Positions 53,496 through 62,029 of a DNA stretch of 64,000 bases are shown here, one piece after another. The DNA lies in assembly GCA_963726795.1 (NCBI GenBank), contig CAVSDD010000008.1:62001-126000 (forward strand), read 5' to 3'. The notes below the pieces were generated by a model. That model did no database searches and had not been told where the DNA came from. It worked only from the letters and a program-made list of their open reading frames with translations. Source of the stretch: Hyphomicrobium_A sp963726795. GTDB taxonomy: Bacteria > Pseudomonadota > Alphaproteobacteria > Rhizobiales > Hyphomicrobiaceae. The position numbers and the translations under genes are program-made. Within the stretch, counting starts at the first letter, position 1. The number at the start of each line of letters is the position of its first letter.

Positions 53496-54086
53496 TTACC
53501 TCGTTCTGTCCGCTTCGCTTACCGCGACGCTGGTTAGAACCGCCGGCCCCGCCGTGTGCCCCGCATTGGCCAGCGTCTCAGGAATGTCGCCGCGCATGAT
53601 CGCGATGCGTTTGATCAGCTCGGAGAGGCCCTGCACGAACAGAAGCGCAAAGGCGACCGGGATCAGCAGCTTCGCCGGCCATTGCGGCAGGCCTCCGTAG
53701 TTAGACGACTGCTCGTTCTGCGCCCAGGAGGTGAGAAAGAAGCTCCACGACGTCCACACGATCAGCGCCGCTGTCGGCAGCAGGAAGAACACGAGCCCGA
53801 CGAGCTCGATCAGGTTGCGCCACGTGCGCGGAAAACGCTGGTTCAGGATGTCGATGCGGATGTGCTCATTCAGGCTCAGCGTCCACGGCGCCGTAAACAG
53901 GAACACCACGGCGAAGAGCAACCACTGCAACTCGAGCCACGAGTTGGAGCTGACATCGAAGGCCTTGCGGATGACGGCATTGCCGGCGCTGATGATGGCG
54001 GCCACCAGCACGAGCCAGGCCACCCACTGCCCGATGCGGCGCGTGGCATCGTCGATGAGGCGGCTAATCGCCAGAAGCTCGTGCAT
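53496..54086 (-). CDS. dctQ: TRAP transporter small permease DctQ
   Basis: A 196-residue four-helix protein, the small TRAP membrane subunit. Conserved parts are AWLVLVAAIISAGNAVIRKAF, SWLELQWLLFAVVFLFTAPWTLSLNEHIRIDI (with the family LQWYLF-like and R/D residues), and two C-terminal helices. ATG 54086 (MHELLAISRL) is chosen over the longer frame. With dctM it makes the membrane part of a TRAP transporter whose binding protein may be the DctP at 33254. Confidence 0.85.
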   Translation of the reverse strand: MHELLAISRLIDDATRRIGQWVAWLVLVAAIISAGNAVIRKAFDVSSNSWLELQWLLFAVVFLFTAPWTLSLNEHIRIDILNQRFPRTWRNLIELVGLVFFLLPTAALIVWTSWSFFLTSWAQNEQSSNYGGLPQWPAKLLIPVAFALLFVQGLSELIKRIAIMRGDIPETLANAGHTAGPAVLTSVAVSEADRTR

Positions 54087-54283
54087 GGCCGGCGTCCTCC
54101 CGCATGCCACCCGGCCCGTACCCCCGGCACGTGGACTGCGCGTCGAGGCTTCCTATATCGAGGGCGGGCCCTGACTTCCAGGCATGACTTCCAGGGCCGT
54201 GACTTCCAGCGTGGCGTCTGACACTATTCGGGCAGCGTCGTAACCCCTCGGCAGGGCCGGCGCCGTCCCCGGGAGCAACAGTA

Positions 54284-55870
54284 ATGACCATTTCCAAGCC
54301 GCAGGTCCTCGAGGAGCTGCGCCGGGTGAAAGGCCCCAACCTCGACGGCAATATCGTCGATCTGGGCCTCGTCTCGGAAATCCTGATCAAGGACGATCGG
54401 GTCTATTTCGCCATCACGGTGCCGGCTGCGCGCGCCGAGAGCCTCGAGCCGCTGCGCCAGGCCGCCGAGAGCGTCGTTGCCAAGGTGGCAGGCGTCGGCG
54501 GCGTGACCGTGGTGCTGACCGCGGAGGCTGCGCGAGGCGCCGTTGCGCCAAGCGCCGCCCCCGCAGCAAGCCCAGTCGCCAGCCCGGTCTCCGGTCCGGT
54601 ATCGAGTCCGGTTTCAGGCGCTGCTTCTGCAGGCGCAACAGCTGAGAGCGCGCGCGTGCGCCAGGCGCGCGCTGCCGCCAACGGGGGACAGGGCGCCGCC
54701 AATGGCGGAGCCGCCACCGAGACGGCGCGCACGGTGGCAGCCGTGCCGGGTGTCAAAACGCTGATCGCGGTCGCATCGGGAAAGGGCGGAGTCGGCAAGT
54801 CGACGGTCGCCGTCAACCTGGCGCTCGGCCTGCAGGCCAACGGCCTCAAGGTCGGCATCCTCGACGCCGACATCTACGGTCCCTCGCAGCCGCGGCTCTT
54901 GGGCCTCAAGGGCCAGCCGCAGGTGCTGCAAGGCAAGACGCTCAAGCCGATGCAGGGCCATGGGCTCAAGGCCATGTCGATGGGCTTCCTGGTTGACGAG
55001 GAGACGCCCGTCATCTGGCGCGGGCCGATGGTGGTTGGCGCATTGAACCAGATGCTGCGGGACGTTGCCTGGGGCGAGGACGGCGATCTCGATGTGCTCG
55101 TGATCGACATGCCGCCCGGCACCGGCGACGTGCAGCTCACGATGGCGCAGCAGGTGCCGCTGTCGGGCGTCGTCATCGTATCGACCCCGCAGGATCTGGC
55201 TCTCATCGATGCGCGCAAGGGCCTTGCCATGTTCCGCAAGGTCGGCGTGCCGGTGCTCGGCATCGTCGAAAACATGAGCACCTTCATCTGCCCCAAGTGC
55301 GGGGAGCGCTCCGACGTGTTCGGGCATGGCGGCGCGAAGGCGGAGGCCGAGCGCCTCGGCGTGCCGTTCCTCGGCGAGGTGCCACTCGACATGGACATCA
55401 GGGCGCGGTCGGATTCGGGCGAGCCGATCACGGCCGTCGCGCCGCAGAGCGAACACGCGCAGATGTTCCGTGCGATCGCCAAGAGAGTGCAGGAGGAACT
55501 CGCCAGCGCGCAGGAGATCGCGACGAAGCCGCCGCGGCTCGCCCTCACGCCGGACGGCGACGTGCTGACCGTCGGTTTCGCATGCGGGCCGACCTACGAG
55601 CTTTCCGCTGAATTGCTGCGCGTCATGAGCCCGTCAGCCGAGGTGCAGGGCCACTCTCCCGAGCAGCGCGTGACGGTCGCGGGCAAGCGCAACGTCAAGA
55701 TCAAGGATCTGCGCGCGATCGGCACCTACGCCATCCGCATCGCCTTCGACGACGGGCACGATACCGGGCTTTTCACCTGGACCTACCTGCAACAGCTCGG
55801 GCGCGAAAAGGAGAAGCGTTTTGCCGAATATCTGGCCGAGCTTGAGCGCAAAGGCTTGAAACGGGGCTGA
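54284..55870 (+). CDS. DUF59-Mrp-DUF971 iron-sulfur carrier protein (HCF101-like)
   Basis: P-loop ATPase of the Mrp/NBP35/ApbC family, 528 residues. Residues 1-80 are a DUF59 (MIP18/FeS assembly) domain (LEELRRVKGPNLDGNIVDLGLV). Residues 85-155 are an Ala/Pro/Gly/Ser-rich linker. The deviant Walker A is SGKGGVGKST (165-174), and CPKCGE near 334 is the CxxC that binds the bridging [4Fe-4S] cluster. From about 420 (LTPDGDVLTVGFACGPTYEL ... AIRIAFDDGHDTGLFTWTYL) it is a DUF971 domain. This three-domain order is that of plant HCF101, which loads [4Fe-4S] clusters. Most bacterial Mrp proteins lack DUF971. Role: cytosolic Fe-S carrier or transfer. Confidence 0.9.
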   Translation: MTISKPQVLEELRRVKGPNLDGNIVDLGLVSEILIKDDRVYFAITVPAARAESLEPLRQAAESVVAKVAGVGGVTVVLTAEAARGAVAPSAAPAASPVASPVSGPVSSPVSGAASAGATAESARVRQARAAANGGQGAANGGAATETARTVAAVPGVKTLIAVASGKGGVGKSTVAVNLALGLQANGLKVGILDADIYGPSQPRLLGLKGQPQVLQGKTLKPMQGHGLKAMSMGFLVDEETPVIWRGPMVVGALNQMLRDVAWGEDGDLDVLVIDMPPGTGDVQLTMAQQVPLSGVVIVSTPQDLALIDARKGLAMFRKVGVPVLGIVENMSTFICPKCGERSDVFGHGGAKAEAERLGVPFLGEVPLDMDIRARSDSGEPITAVAPQSEHAQMFRAIAKRVQEELASAQEIATKPPRLALTPDGDVLTVGFACGPTYELSAELLRVMSPSAEVQGHSPEQRVTVAGKRNVKIKDLRAIGTYAIRIAFDDGHDTGLFTWTYLQQLGREKEKRFAEYLAELERKGLKRG

Positions 55871-55897
55871 AAGAAAGGCGTCGAATGCGGCCAAGCG

Positions 55898-55940
55898 GCT
55901 GAATCGAAGCGCTTTTCAATTGATGTTGCCCCGATTCAGC
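55898..55940. repeat. inverted repeat in the infC leader region
   Basis: Perfect 9-bp arms GCTGAATCG (55898-55906) and CGATTCAGC (55932-55940). Both contain GANTC sites, a third (GATTC) lies near 55999. Could be a terminator of the mrp gene or a regulatory site before infC. Confidence 0.4.
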
Positions 55941-56112
55941 GGTCATCAATCATCGGTGCGTGACACTGCCGCCGACTTGACTTCGCAGCGTTAATTTTCG
56001 ATTCTGAGCCTGCGCAACCCATGCGCGTGCCGATCGGCCCTACGGGGCCGGGCGGCTTTGCGCGTAGAGTGCGTTTATCCAAGAGCGTCGAAGCTATTAG
56101 AGGAGACCGAAC

Positions 56113-56652
56113 ATCCGCAGACCAATGCGTGCCGCGCCAGAGCGCGAGCCAGCCGGCCCGAAGATCAATGAGGCGATCAGGGCCAAAGACGTCCGACTGA
56201 TTGACGAGACTGGACAGAACGTGGGTGTCGTACCCACCGCAGACGCGCTAGCGCGAGCCGTGACGGCTGGTCTCGACCTCGTCGAGGTGTCGCCCGAAGC
56301 CGATCCGCCGGTCTGCAAGATCCTCGATTTCGGCAAATACAAATATCAGACGCAGAAGAAGGCGGCTGAGGCGCGCAAGCATCAGAAGATCGTCGAGATC
56401 AAAGAGATCAAGATGCGCCCGGCGATCGACGATCACGACTACGACGTCAAGATGCGCTCGATCAAACGCTTCTTCGAGGAAGGCGACAAGGTGAAGATCA
56501 CGTTGCGCTTCCGCGGCCGCGAGATGGCGCACCAGCAGCTCGGCATGCAAGTGCTGCAGCGGGTTAAGGGCGATCTCGAGCCGATCGCCAAGGTCGAATC
56601 CGAGCCGCGTCTTGAGGGCCGGCAGATGGTGATGGTGCTGTCGCCGAGGTAG
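56113..56652 (+). CDS. infC: Translation initiation factor IF-3, ATC start
   Basis: IF-3 prevents 70S association and proofreads start codons. The 179-residue protein has KINEAIRAKDVRLIDETGQNVGVV, the linker and C-domain KMRPAIDDHDYDVKMRSIKRFFEEGDKVKITLRFRGRE. Starting at ATC 56113 gives (M)RRPMRAAPEREP, matching the family (M)RRPF-type N-terminus, and AGGAGA at 56101-56106 is well placed. The first ATG (56125) is too far from this site. Rare start codons in infC allow IF-3 autoregulation. It heads the infC-rpmI-rplT-pheST block. Confidence 0.9.
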   Translation: MRRPMRAAPEREPAGPKINEAIRAKDVRLIDETGQNVGVVPTADALARAVTAGLDLVEVSPEADPPVCKILDFGKYKYQTQKKAAEARKHQKIVEIKEIKMRPAIDDHDYDVKMRSIKRFFEEGDKVKITLRFRGREMAHQQLGMQVLQRVKGDLEPIAKVESEPRLEGRQMVMVLSPR

Positions 56653-56677
56653 CGGCCCAGCATCGGGGGATCGTGAC

Positions 56678-57103
56678 ATGATCGCTTCTGCGCCGGCGCG
56701 GCACTTGGTGGTCGGCGCGCTTGTCGCGGGTCTGCTGGTGCTTGCCGGCGGCGCGATGGCGCAGCCCGTGGAGCTGCCTGCGGGCATCGGCACGACCCCC
56801 GTCATCACGCCGGTGCCGGTCATGCCGATGGTAACGCCTTCGCTCACAACGCCGAGCCTAACTCCGATTGTAACGCCCACCTTGGCGCCGCCGGCCACGC
56901 TCAACCCGACTGTCGCGCCCCCGATAGCCGCGCCGGTCGCACGCTCGGTCCGTTTCCGTTGCGAGGTGCTCCCCCAGGATCAGTCCTGCCGAGAGCATTC
57001 CGAGGCGCCAGACGGTGATGCCCACGACGATCGGTGCGATTGCAACCAGGACCTTTGCTACCCGGCCGCCGACGGCAACCGCGTCTGCGAGAAGTTGCAG
57101 TAA
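56678..57103 (+). CDS. Exported Pro/Thr-rich protein with cysteine-rich C-terminus
   Basis: A 141-residue predicted secreted protein. The signal LVVGALVAGLLVLAGGAMAQ is followed by a low-complexity region of P-x-x-T/V repeats (about 30-85, for example TPVPVMPMVTPSLTTPSLTP) and a short C-terminal domain with six or so cysteines (RCEVLPQDQSCREHSE, then DDRCDCNQDLCYPAADGNRVC). The cysteines suggest disulfide bonding in the periplasm. No homologue is known to me. It interrupts the usual infC-rpmI spacing and its 3' end is 178 bp before rpmI. Confidence 0.6.
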   Translation: MIASAPARHLVVGALVAGLLVLAGGAMAQPVELPAGIGTTPVITPVPVMPMVTPSLTTPSLTPIVTPTLAPPATLNPTVAPPIAAPVARSVRFRCEVLPQDQSCREHSEAPDGDAHDDRCDCNQDLCYPAADGNRVCEKLQ

Positions 57104-57280
57104 CGCTGATCGTCGCGCCCCTTGCCGTTCCCGATCCGTGCCCGTATAAGGCGCCCTGAGCCGCCCGGCAGGGCATGCCGTGGCGGCTCTAATGCTTTGG
57201 ATCGGCGCAACGAGAAGCGCCCCGCGACAGGCAGGCCCCGGTCAATGCGTGGGTCCGCCGCCAGCGATAAGGAGAGCGAA

Positions 57281-57481
57281 ATGCCCAAGATGAAGACCAA
57301 GAGTGGCGCCAAAAAGCGCTTCAAGATGACGGGTACGGGCAAGGTCAAGGCGGCAGCCCAGGGCAAGCGGCACGGGATGATCAAGCGTCACGCGAAGTTC
57401 ATCCGGCAGGCGCGCGGGACCATGGTGCTGAATGATTCCGACGCCAAGATCGTCAAGAAGTACATGCCCTACGCCCGCTGA
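57281..57481 (+). CDS. rpmI: 50S ribosomal protein L35
   Basis: A 66-residue ribosomal protein: MPKMKTKSGAKKRFKMTGTG, then KRHGMIKRHAKFIRQARGT and a C-terminal KKYMPYAR. The ATG at 57281 has GGAGAG eight bases before. It lies 44 bp upstream of rplT, the standard order. Confidence 0.95.
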   Translation: MPKMKTKSGAKKRFKMTGTGKVKAAAQGKRHGMIKRHAKFIRQARGTMVLNDSDAKIVKKYMPYAR

Positions 57482-57525
57482 TCAAAAGTCAGCGGACCAA
57501 ACCCCTTCATTCTCGGAGCTGAACC

Positions 57526-57912
57526 ATGGCACGCGTAAAACGCGGCGTTACCGCCCACGCAAAGCACAAAAAAGTCTTGGATGCCGCCAAGGGCTACTAC
57601 GGCCGGCGCAAGAACACGATCCGGGTCGCCAAGCAGGCGGTCGAGAAGGCGCTGCAGTATCAGTACATCGGTCGCAAGCAGAGGAAGCGCAGCTTCCGCT
57701 CGCTGTGGATCCAGCGCATCAACGCAGCCGTGCGCGAGCACGGACTGACATACGGACGATTTATCGACGGCCTCAACAAGGCCGGTATCGAGATCGACCG
57801 CAAGGTGCTGGCCGATCTCGCCGTGAAGGACGCCGCAGGCTTCAAGTCGCTCGTCGACCAGATCGCCAATCCGAAATCGGCGCCGAAGTCTTCGGCGGCC
57901 AAGTCGGCGTAA
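57526..57912 (+). CDS. rplT: 50S ribosomal protein L20
   Basis: A 128-residue L20: MARVKRGVTAHAKHKKVLDAA, YYGRRKNTIRVAKQAVEKAL, RNRKRSFRSLWIQRINAAVRE-type segment and the C-terminal LADLAVKDAAGFKSLVDQ. It binds 23S rRNA early in 50S assembly and in many bacteria represses its own operon. It follows rpmI and precedes a palindromic repeat. Confidence 0.96.
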   Translation: MARVKRGVTAHAKHKKVLDAAKGYYGRRKNTIRVAKQAVEKALQYQYIGRKQRKRSFRSLWIQRINAAVREHGLTYGRFIDGLNKAGIEIDRKVLADLAVKDAAGFKSLVDQIANPKSAPKSSAAKSA

Positions 57913-57923
57913 CCATCCAGCGT

Positions 57924-58010
57924 GTCATCCTCGGGCTTGTCCCGAGGACCCAGCTCACTTGCTCGGGAGCGAGCGGACAAATGGGTCCTCGGCATAAAGC
58001 CGAGAATGAC
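57924..58010. repeat. REP-like palindromic element between rplT and pheS
   Basis: Two hairpins facing each other: GTCATCCTCGGGCTTGTCC-type arm (57924 on) with CCTCGGG/CCCGAGG, and TGGGTCCTCGGCATAAAGCC ending GAATGAC (58010). The outer ends (GTCAT/ATGAC) and inner ends (ACCCA/TGGGT) are also complementary. This resembles dispersed intergenic palindromes of Hyphomicrobiales and related bacteria. No second copy is recognised within this window. It lies inside an operon of essential genes, where it could affect mRNA stability. Confidence 0.7.
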
Positions 58011-58030
58011 AAAGTTTCGAGCTTTGTCGC

Positions 58031-59113
58031 ATGACCAGCGCTACCCAGGGCTCTGACCTCAAGGCGCTCGAAGCCGAGCTCTTGCGCGAGATTTCCGCCG
58101 CCGGGGATCTTTCCGCGCTGGAGCAGGCGCGTGTCTCGGCGCTGGGCAAGAAGGGCCGCGTCTCCGCACTGATGGCCACGCTCGGCTCAATGGCGCCCGA
58201 GGATCGCAAGGGCTTCGGTGCCGCGGTCAACGAGATCAAGGAACGCGTCAACGCCGCCCTCGATGGGCGAAAGAGCGCGCTGGAAACCGACGCTCTCTCG
58301 CAAAAGCTTGCCAACGAGCGGACCGACGTCACGCTGCCCGTGCGTCTTGGCTCGATTGCCGAGGGGCGCATCCACCCGGTGAGCCAGGTGTTCGACGAGT
58401 GCGTGGAGATCTTCGCCGATCTGGGCTTCGCCGTCGCCGAGGGACCCGACATCGAGACGGATGATCTGAACTTCACCAAGCTCAACATCCCGCCCGAGCA
58501 TCCCGCGCGCCAGGAGCACGACACGTTCTATTTCCGCGCCAAGCCGGACGGCGGGCGCATGCTTTTGCGCACGCACACGAGCCCGGTGCAGATCCGCACC
58601 ATGATGCAACAGCCGCCGCCGATCCGCATCATCGCGCCGGGGCGTGTGTATCGCTGCGACAGCGACCAGACGCACACGCCGATGTTCCACCAGATCGAGG
58701 GCCTCGTCATCGACGAGGAAACGCACATGGGGCACCTCAAGTGGGTGCTGCAGGAGTTCTGCAAGGCGTTCTTCGAGGTGGACGAGGTGAAGATGCGGTT
58801 TCGCGCCTCTCACTTTCCCTTCACCGAGCCGTCGGCCGAGGTCGACATCGGCGCGGAAGCGATCGGCAAGCCCGGTCAGTGGCTGGAGATACTCGGCTGC
58901 GGCATGGTGCATCCCAACGTGATCGCCAACTGCGGGCTCGATCCCGAGCGCTACCAGGGCTTCGCCTTCGGCATGGGGCTCGATCGCCTCACCATGCTCA
59001 AGTATGGCATCCCCGATCTGCGCGCGTTCTTCGCGGGCGACATGCGCTGGCTGCGCCACTACGGCTTCTCGCCGCTCGACGTGCCGACGCTTTCCGGCGG
59101 TCTTTCGTCATGA
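58031..59113 (+). CDS. pheS: Phenylalanyl-tRNA synthetase alpha subunit
   Basis: Class II synthetase alpha chain, 360 residues. It has an N-terminal coiled coil, GRIHPVSQVFDECVEIFADLGF (motif 1 region), HTSPVQIRTMMQQPPPIRII (motif 2) and GMGLDRLTMLKYGIPDLRAFF (motif 3). ATG 58031 is the start. It overlaps pheT by four bases. Confidence 0.97.
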   Translation: MTSATQGSDLKALEAELLREISAAGDLSALEQARVSALGKKGRVSALMATLGSMAPEDRKGFGAAVNEIKERVNAALDGRKSALETDALSQKLANERTDVTLPVRLGSIAEGRIHPVSQVFDECVEIFADLGFAVAEGPDIETDDLNFTKLNIPPEHPARQEHDTFYFRAKPDGGRMLLRTHTSPVQIRTMMQQPPPIRIIAPGRVYRCDSDQTHTPMFHQIEGLVIDEETHMGHLKWVLQEFCKAFFEVDEVKMRFRASHFPFTEPSAEVDIGAEAIGKPGQWLEILGCGMVHPNVIANCGLDPERYQGFAFGMGLDRLTMLKYGIPDLRAFFAGDMRWLRHYGFSPLDVPTLSGGLSS

Positions 59114-61551
59114 AATTCACGCTGTCCTGGCTGAAGGATCACCTCGACACCAAGGCGTCGCTCAAGGAGATCACCGACAAGCTCTCCGCGATCGGGCTCG
59201 AGGTCGAGAGCGTCGATGACCCGTCGGAGAAGCTCGGCGCGTTCCGCGTGGCGCGTATCGCCGAGGCCAAGCGCCATCCCAATGCCGACAAGCTGCAAAT
59301 CGTCATGGTCGAATCCGAGAAGGGCAAGCCCGCCCTCGAGGTGGTGTGCGGCGCGCCCAACGCGCGCGCGGGCCTCATCGGCGTTTTCGCGCCGCTCGGC
59401 AGCTTCATTCCCGGCTCGAAGATCACACTCGAGAAGAAGCCGGTTCGCGGCGTCGTCTCGAACGGCATGATGTGCTCGGCCGCCGAGCTCGAGCTTTCCG
59501 ACGAGAGCACGGGAATCATCGAGCTGCCGGCCGACATGGAAAAGCACATCGGCGAGCGCTACGTCGATGTCATGGGCCTCGGCGATCCGGTGATCGAGGT
59601 GAAGCTGACGCCGAACCGCCCTGATTGCACGGGCGTGCGCGGCATCGCGCGCGACCTCGCCGCTGCCGGGCTGGGCAAGCTCAAGCCGGAGCCGAAGCTT
59701 GGACCCATCAAAGAGGCGTTCCAGTGCAAGCTCGGCCTCAAGATCGAGCTGGCGAGCGATGTTGCCGACGCCTGTCCGGTGTTTGCCACGCGCACCGTGC
59801 GCGGCGTCAAGAACGGCCCGTCGCCTGCCTGGCTGCAGCAGCGCCTGAAGTCCGTCGGCCTGCGCCCGATCAACGCGCTGGTCGACGTGACGAACTACAT
59901 CAGCCAGGACCGCGGTCGCCCGCTGCACGTCTACGATGCCGACAAGATCAAGGGCGGCATTCACGTGCGCCTCGGCAAAGCGGGCGAAAAGTTCAAGGGC
60001 CTCGACGGCAAGGAGCACGCGATCGACGAGACCATGTGCGTCATCGCCGATGATGCCGGGCCGCTCGGCCTTGGCGGCATCATTGGTGGTGAGTCCTCGG
60101 GCTCGTCGGACGAAACCAAGAACGTGCTGATCGAGTGCGCCTATTTCGATCCGCAACGCACCGCCGCCACCGGCCGTCGCCTCGGGCTTATGACGGATGC
60201 GCGCTACCGCTTCGAGCGCGGCGTCGATCCGGCGTCCGTGCTGACCGGTCTCGATCTTGCGACCGACATGATCCTCAAGCTCGTCGGCGGCGAGCCGTCG
60301 AAAGTGAAGGTCGCGGGCAAGCCGCCAGTCAGCAAGCGCGTCATCGCGTTTGATTTCGCGCGCGTCGAGCAGCTCACCGGACTGAAGCTCAAGGATGCCG
60401 AGATCAAGGGCATTCTCGAGAAGCTCGGCTGTGCGCTGGAAGCGAAGGGCGAGAAGAGCAAATCCTTCAAGGTCACGGTGCCGACCTGGCGTCCCGACAT
60501 TCACGGCCCCGCCGACCTGGTGGAAGAGGTGGTACGCATCGCCGGCATCGATCGCGTGCCCGCAACGCCGCTGGCGCGTACCGCCGGTGTCGCCCGCCCC
60601 GTTCTGACCGAGCGCCAGCGCCGCGCGCGGCGCGCCCGCCGGCTACTGGCTGCGCGCGGGTTCGTCGAGGCCGTCACCTGGTCGTTCATACCCCAGTCGG
60701 AAGCCGAGGCGTTCGGCGGCGGCGAGGCCGCACTCGAGCTTGCCAATCCGATCTCGACGGAAATGTCGTCGATGCGCCCGAGCCTGTTGCCGGGGCTGCT
60801 GACCGCGGCAAAGCGCAACCGCAACCGCGGCTTCTCCGATGTCGCGCTGTTCGAGCTGGGCCAGGCTTATCGCGGCGACAAACCCGAAGACCAGTACATC
60901 GCAGCGTGCGGTGTGCGCACCGGCACGGCCAAGCTGTCGGGCAGCGGCCGTCACTGGGACGGCGCGGCGCCCGATGTCGATGTGTTCGACGCCAAGGCCG
61001 ACGTGCTGGCGGCGCTGACCGCACTTGGCTTCGATCCGGCCAAGGCGCAGATCAGCCGCGAGTCGGCGCCCTGGTATCACCCGGGGCGCTCGGGCAGCGT
61101 GCGCCTCGGTCCCAAGATCATTCTCGCGAACTTCGGCGAGTTTCATCCCGCAACTTTGAAAGGGCTGGATTGCGCCGGACCGGCGGTGGGCTTCGAGATC
61201 TTCCTTGATGCGCTGCCGCCCGAAAAAGCAAAGGGCCGCGCACGGGCGCCCTTCACGGCCGCTGACCTGTTGCCGGTGCGGCGCGATTTTGCCTTCGTGC
61301 TCGACGCCGGCATTGCGGCGGGCGACGTGGTCCGCGCAGCGCAGTCGGCCGACAAGGACCTCATCAAGGCGGTCGCGGTGTTCGATCAGTTCGCGGGCGG
61401 TGCGCTTGCCGATCAGGGCAAGAAATCGCTGGCCATCGAGGTGACGCTGCAACCGGCGGCCGAGACGCTGACCGACAAGGATATCGAGGCGGTCTCGGAG
61501 AAAATCGTCGCGGCGGTCAAGAAGGCAACCGGCGGCGAGATCCGCGGCTAG
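59110..61551 (+). CDS. pheT: Phenylalanyl-tRNA synthetase beta subunit
   Basis: An 813-residue beta chain. It starts MKFTLSWLKDHLDTKASL and includes the EMAP-like tRNA-binding domain (RVARIAEAKRHPNADKLQIV), B3/B4 editing domain (DVTNYISQDRGRPLHVYDAD), B5 (KLKDAEIKGILEKLGCALE) and C-terminal FDX-ACB anticodon-binding domain. The ATG at 59110 overlaps the pheS stop as ATGA. The frame is open to 58741 upstream but this lies inside pheS and is rejected. Confidence 0.97.
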   Translation: MKFTLSWLKDHLDTKASLKEITDKLSAIGLEVESVDDPSEKLGAFRVARIAEAKRHPNADKLQIVMVESEKGKPALEVVCGAPNARAGLIGVFAPLGSFIPGSKITLEKKPVRGVVSNGMMCSAAELELSDESTGIIELPADMEKHIGERYVDVMGLGDPVIEVKLTPNRPDCTGVRGIARDLAAAGLGKLKPEPKLGPIKEAFQCKLGLKIELASDVADACPVFATRTVRGVKNGPSPAWLQQRLKSVGLRPINALVDVTNYISQDRGRPLHVYDADKIKGGIHVRLGKAGEKFKGLDGKEHAIDETMCVIADDAGPLGLGGIIGGESSGSSDETKNVLIECAYFDPQRTAATGRRLGLMTDARYRFERGVDPASVLTGLDLATDMILKLVGGEPSKVKVAGKPPVSKRVIAFDFARVEQLTGLKLKDAEIKGILEKLGCALEAKGEKSKSFKVTVPTWRPDIHGPADLVEEVVRIAGIDRVPATPLARTAGVARPVLTERQRRARRARRLLAARGFVEAVTWSFIPQSEAEAFGGGEAALELANPISTEMSSMRPSLLPGLLTAAKRNRNRGFSDVALFELGQAYRGDKPEDQYIAACGVRTGTAKLSGSGRHWDGAAPDVDVFDAKADVLAALTALGFDPAKAQISRESAPWYHPGRSGSVRLGPKIILANFGEFHPATLKGLDCAGPAVGFEIFLDALPPEKAKGRARAPFTAADLLPVRRDFAFVLDAGIAAGDVVRAAQSADKDLIKAVAVFDQFAGGALADQGKKSLAIEVTLQPAAETLTDKDIEAVSEKIVAAVKKATGGEIRG

Positions 61552-61644
61552 CGGCGGTCGCGGCCCGGCGGTTAGCGATTTTTCAGCAATTGCGGGCGCT
61601 TCTAACGGTTCCGGCCCTTAAAGCCTGACGATGGAGGACGACCG

Positions 61645-61827
61645 ATGCTCGATTCCAAGAAGTTCATCGCCATTGGCTTTGCCCTGTGCCTGATCGCGGC
61701 CTGCGCATACGTGTTCGTGTTTGCGGATGCCCAATTTGTGGACAAGCCGGTGCAGATCGACGGCTACGTCGGCAAGTCGGCCGGCCCTGACGGTCCTGCT
61801 GCCCCGGTTGCGCCGACCGCCCCCTGA
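61645..61827 (+). CDS. Small single-span membrane protein
   Basis: A 60-residue protein with one hydrophobic helix (FIAIGFALCLIAACAYVFVF) and a polar C-terminus rich in Gly/Pro/Ala. GGAGG lies seven bases before ATG 61645. Unknown role; short membrane proteins of this kind are often overlooked. It lies 93 bp after pheT. Confidence 0.6.
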   Translation: MLDSKKFIAIGFALCLIAACAYVFVFADAQFVDKPVQIDGYVGKSAGPDGPAAPVAPTAP

Positions 61828-62029
61828 TCCTGGCCAAGCACGACGCGCGCAGGCGGCTTGCACGCTGCGCATGCAATCCATAGCTCGCTTGTCACAGCAC
61901 TCGCGCTAACGTGAGGCGGTGAGATATCGCTCCGGTGCGGCCTCGCGGCGCGTTCGCCCGCGGCGCGGCAGCGGTGCTATAAGGCGCACGATTGTTTGCA
62001 GGTCGCGCGACAACGGGAAGGCGCACGCC

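Noticed and set aside
53556..54221. plus-strand open frame opposite dctQ
   Set aside because: Low-complexity polar translation and full overlap with a recognisable DctQ show it is a shadow.
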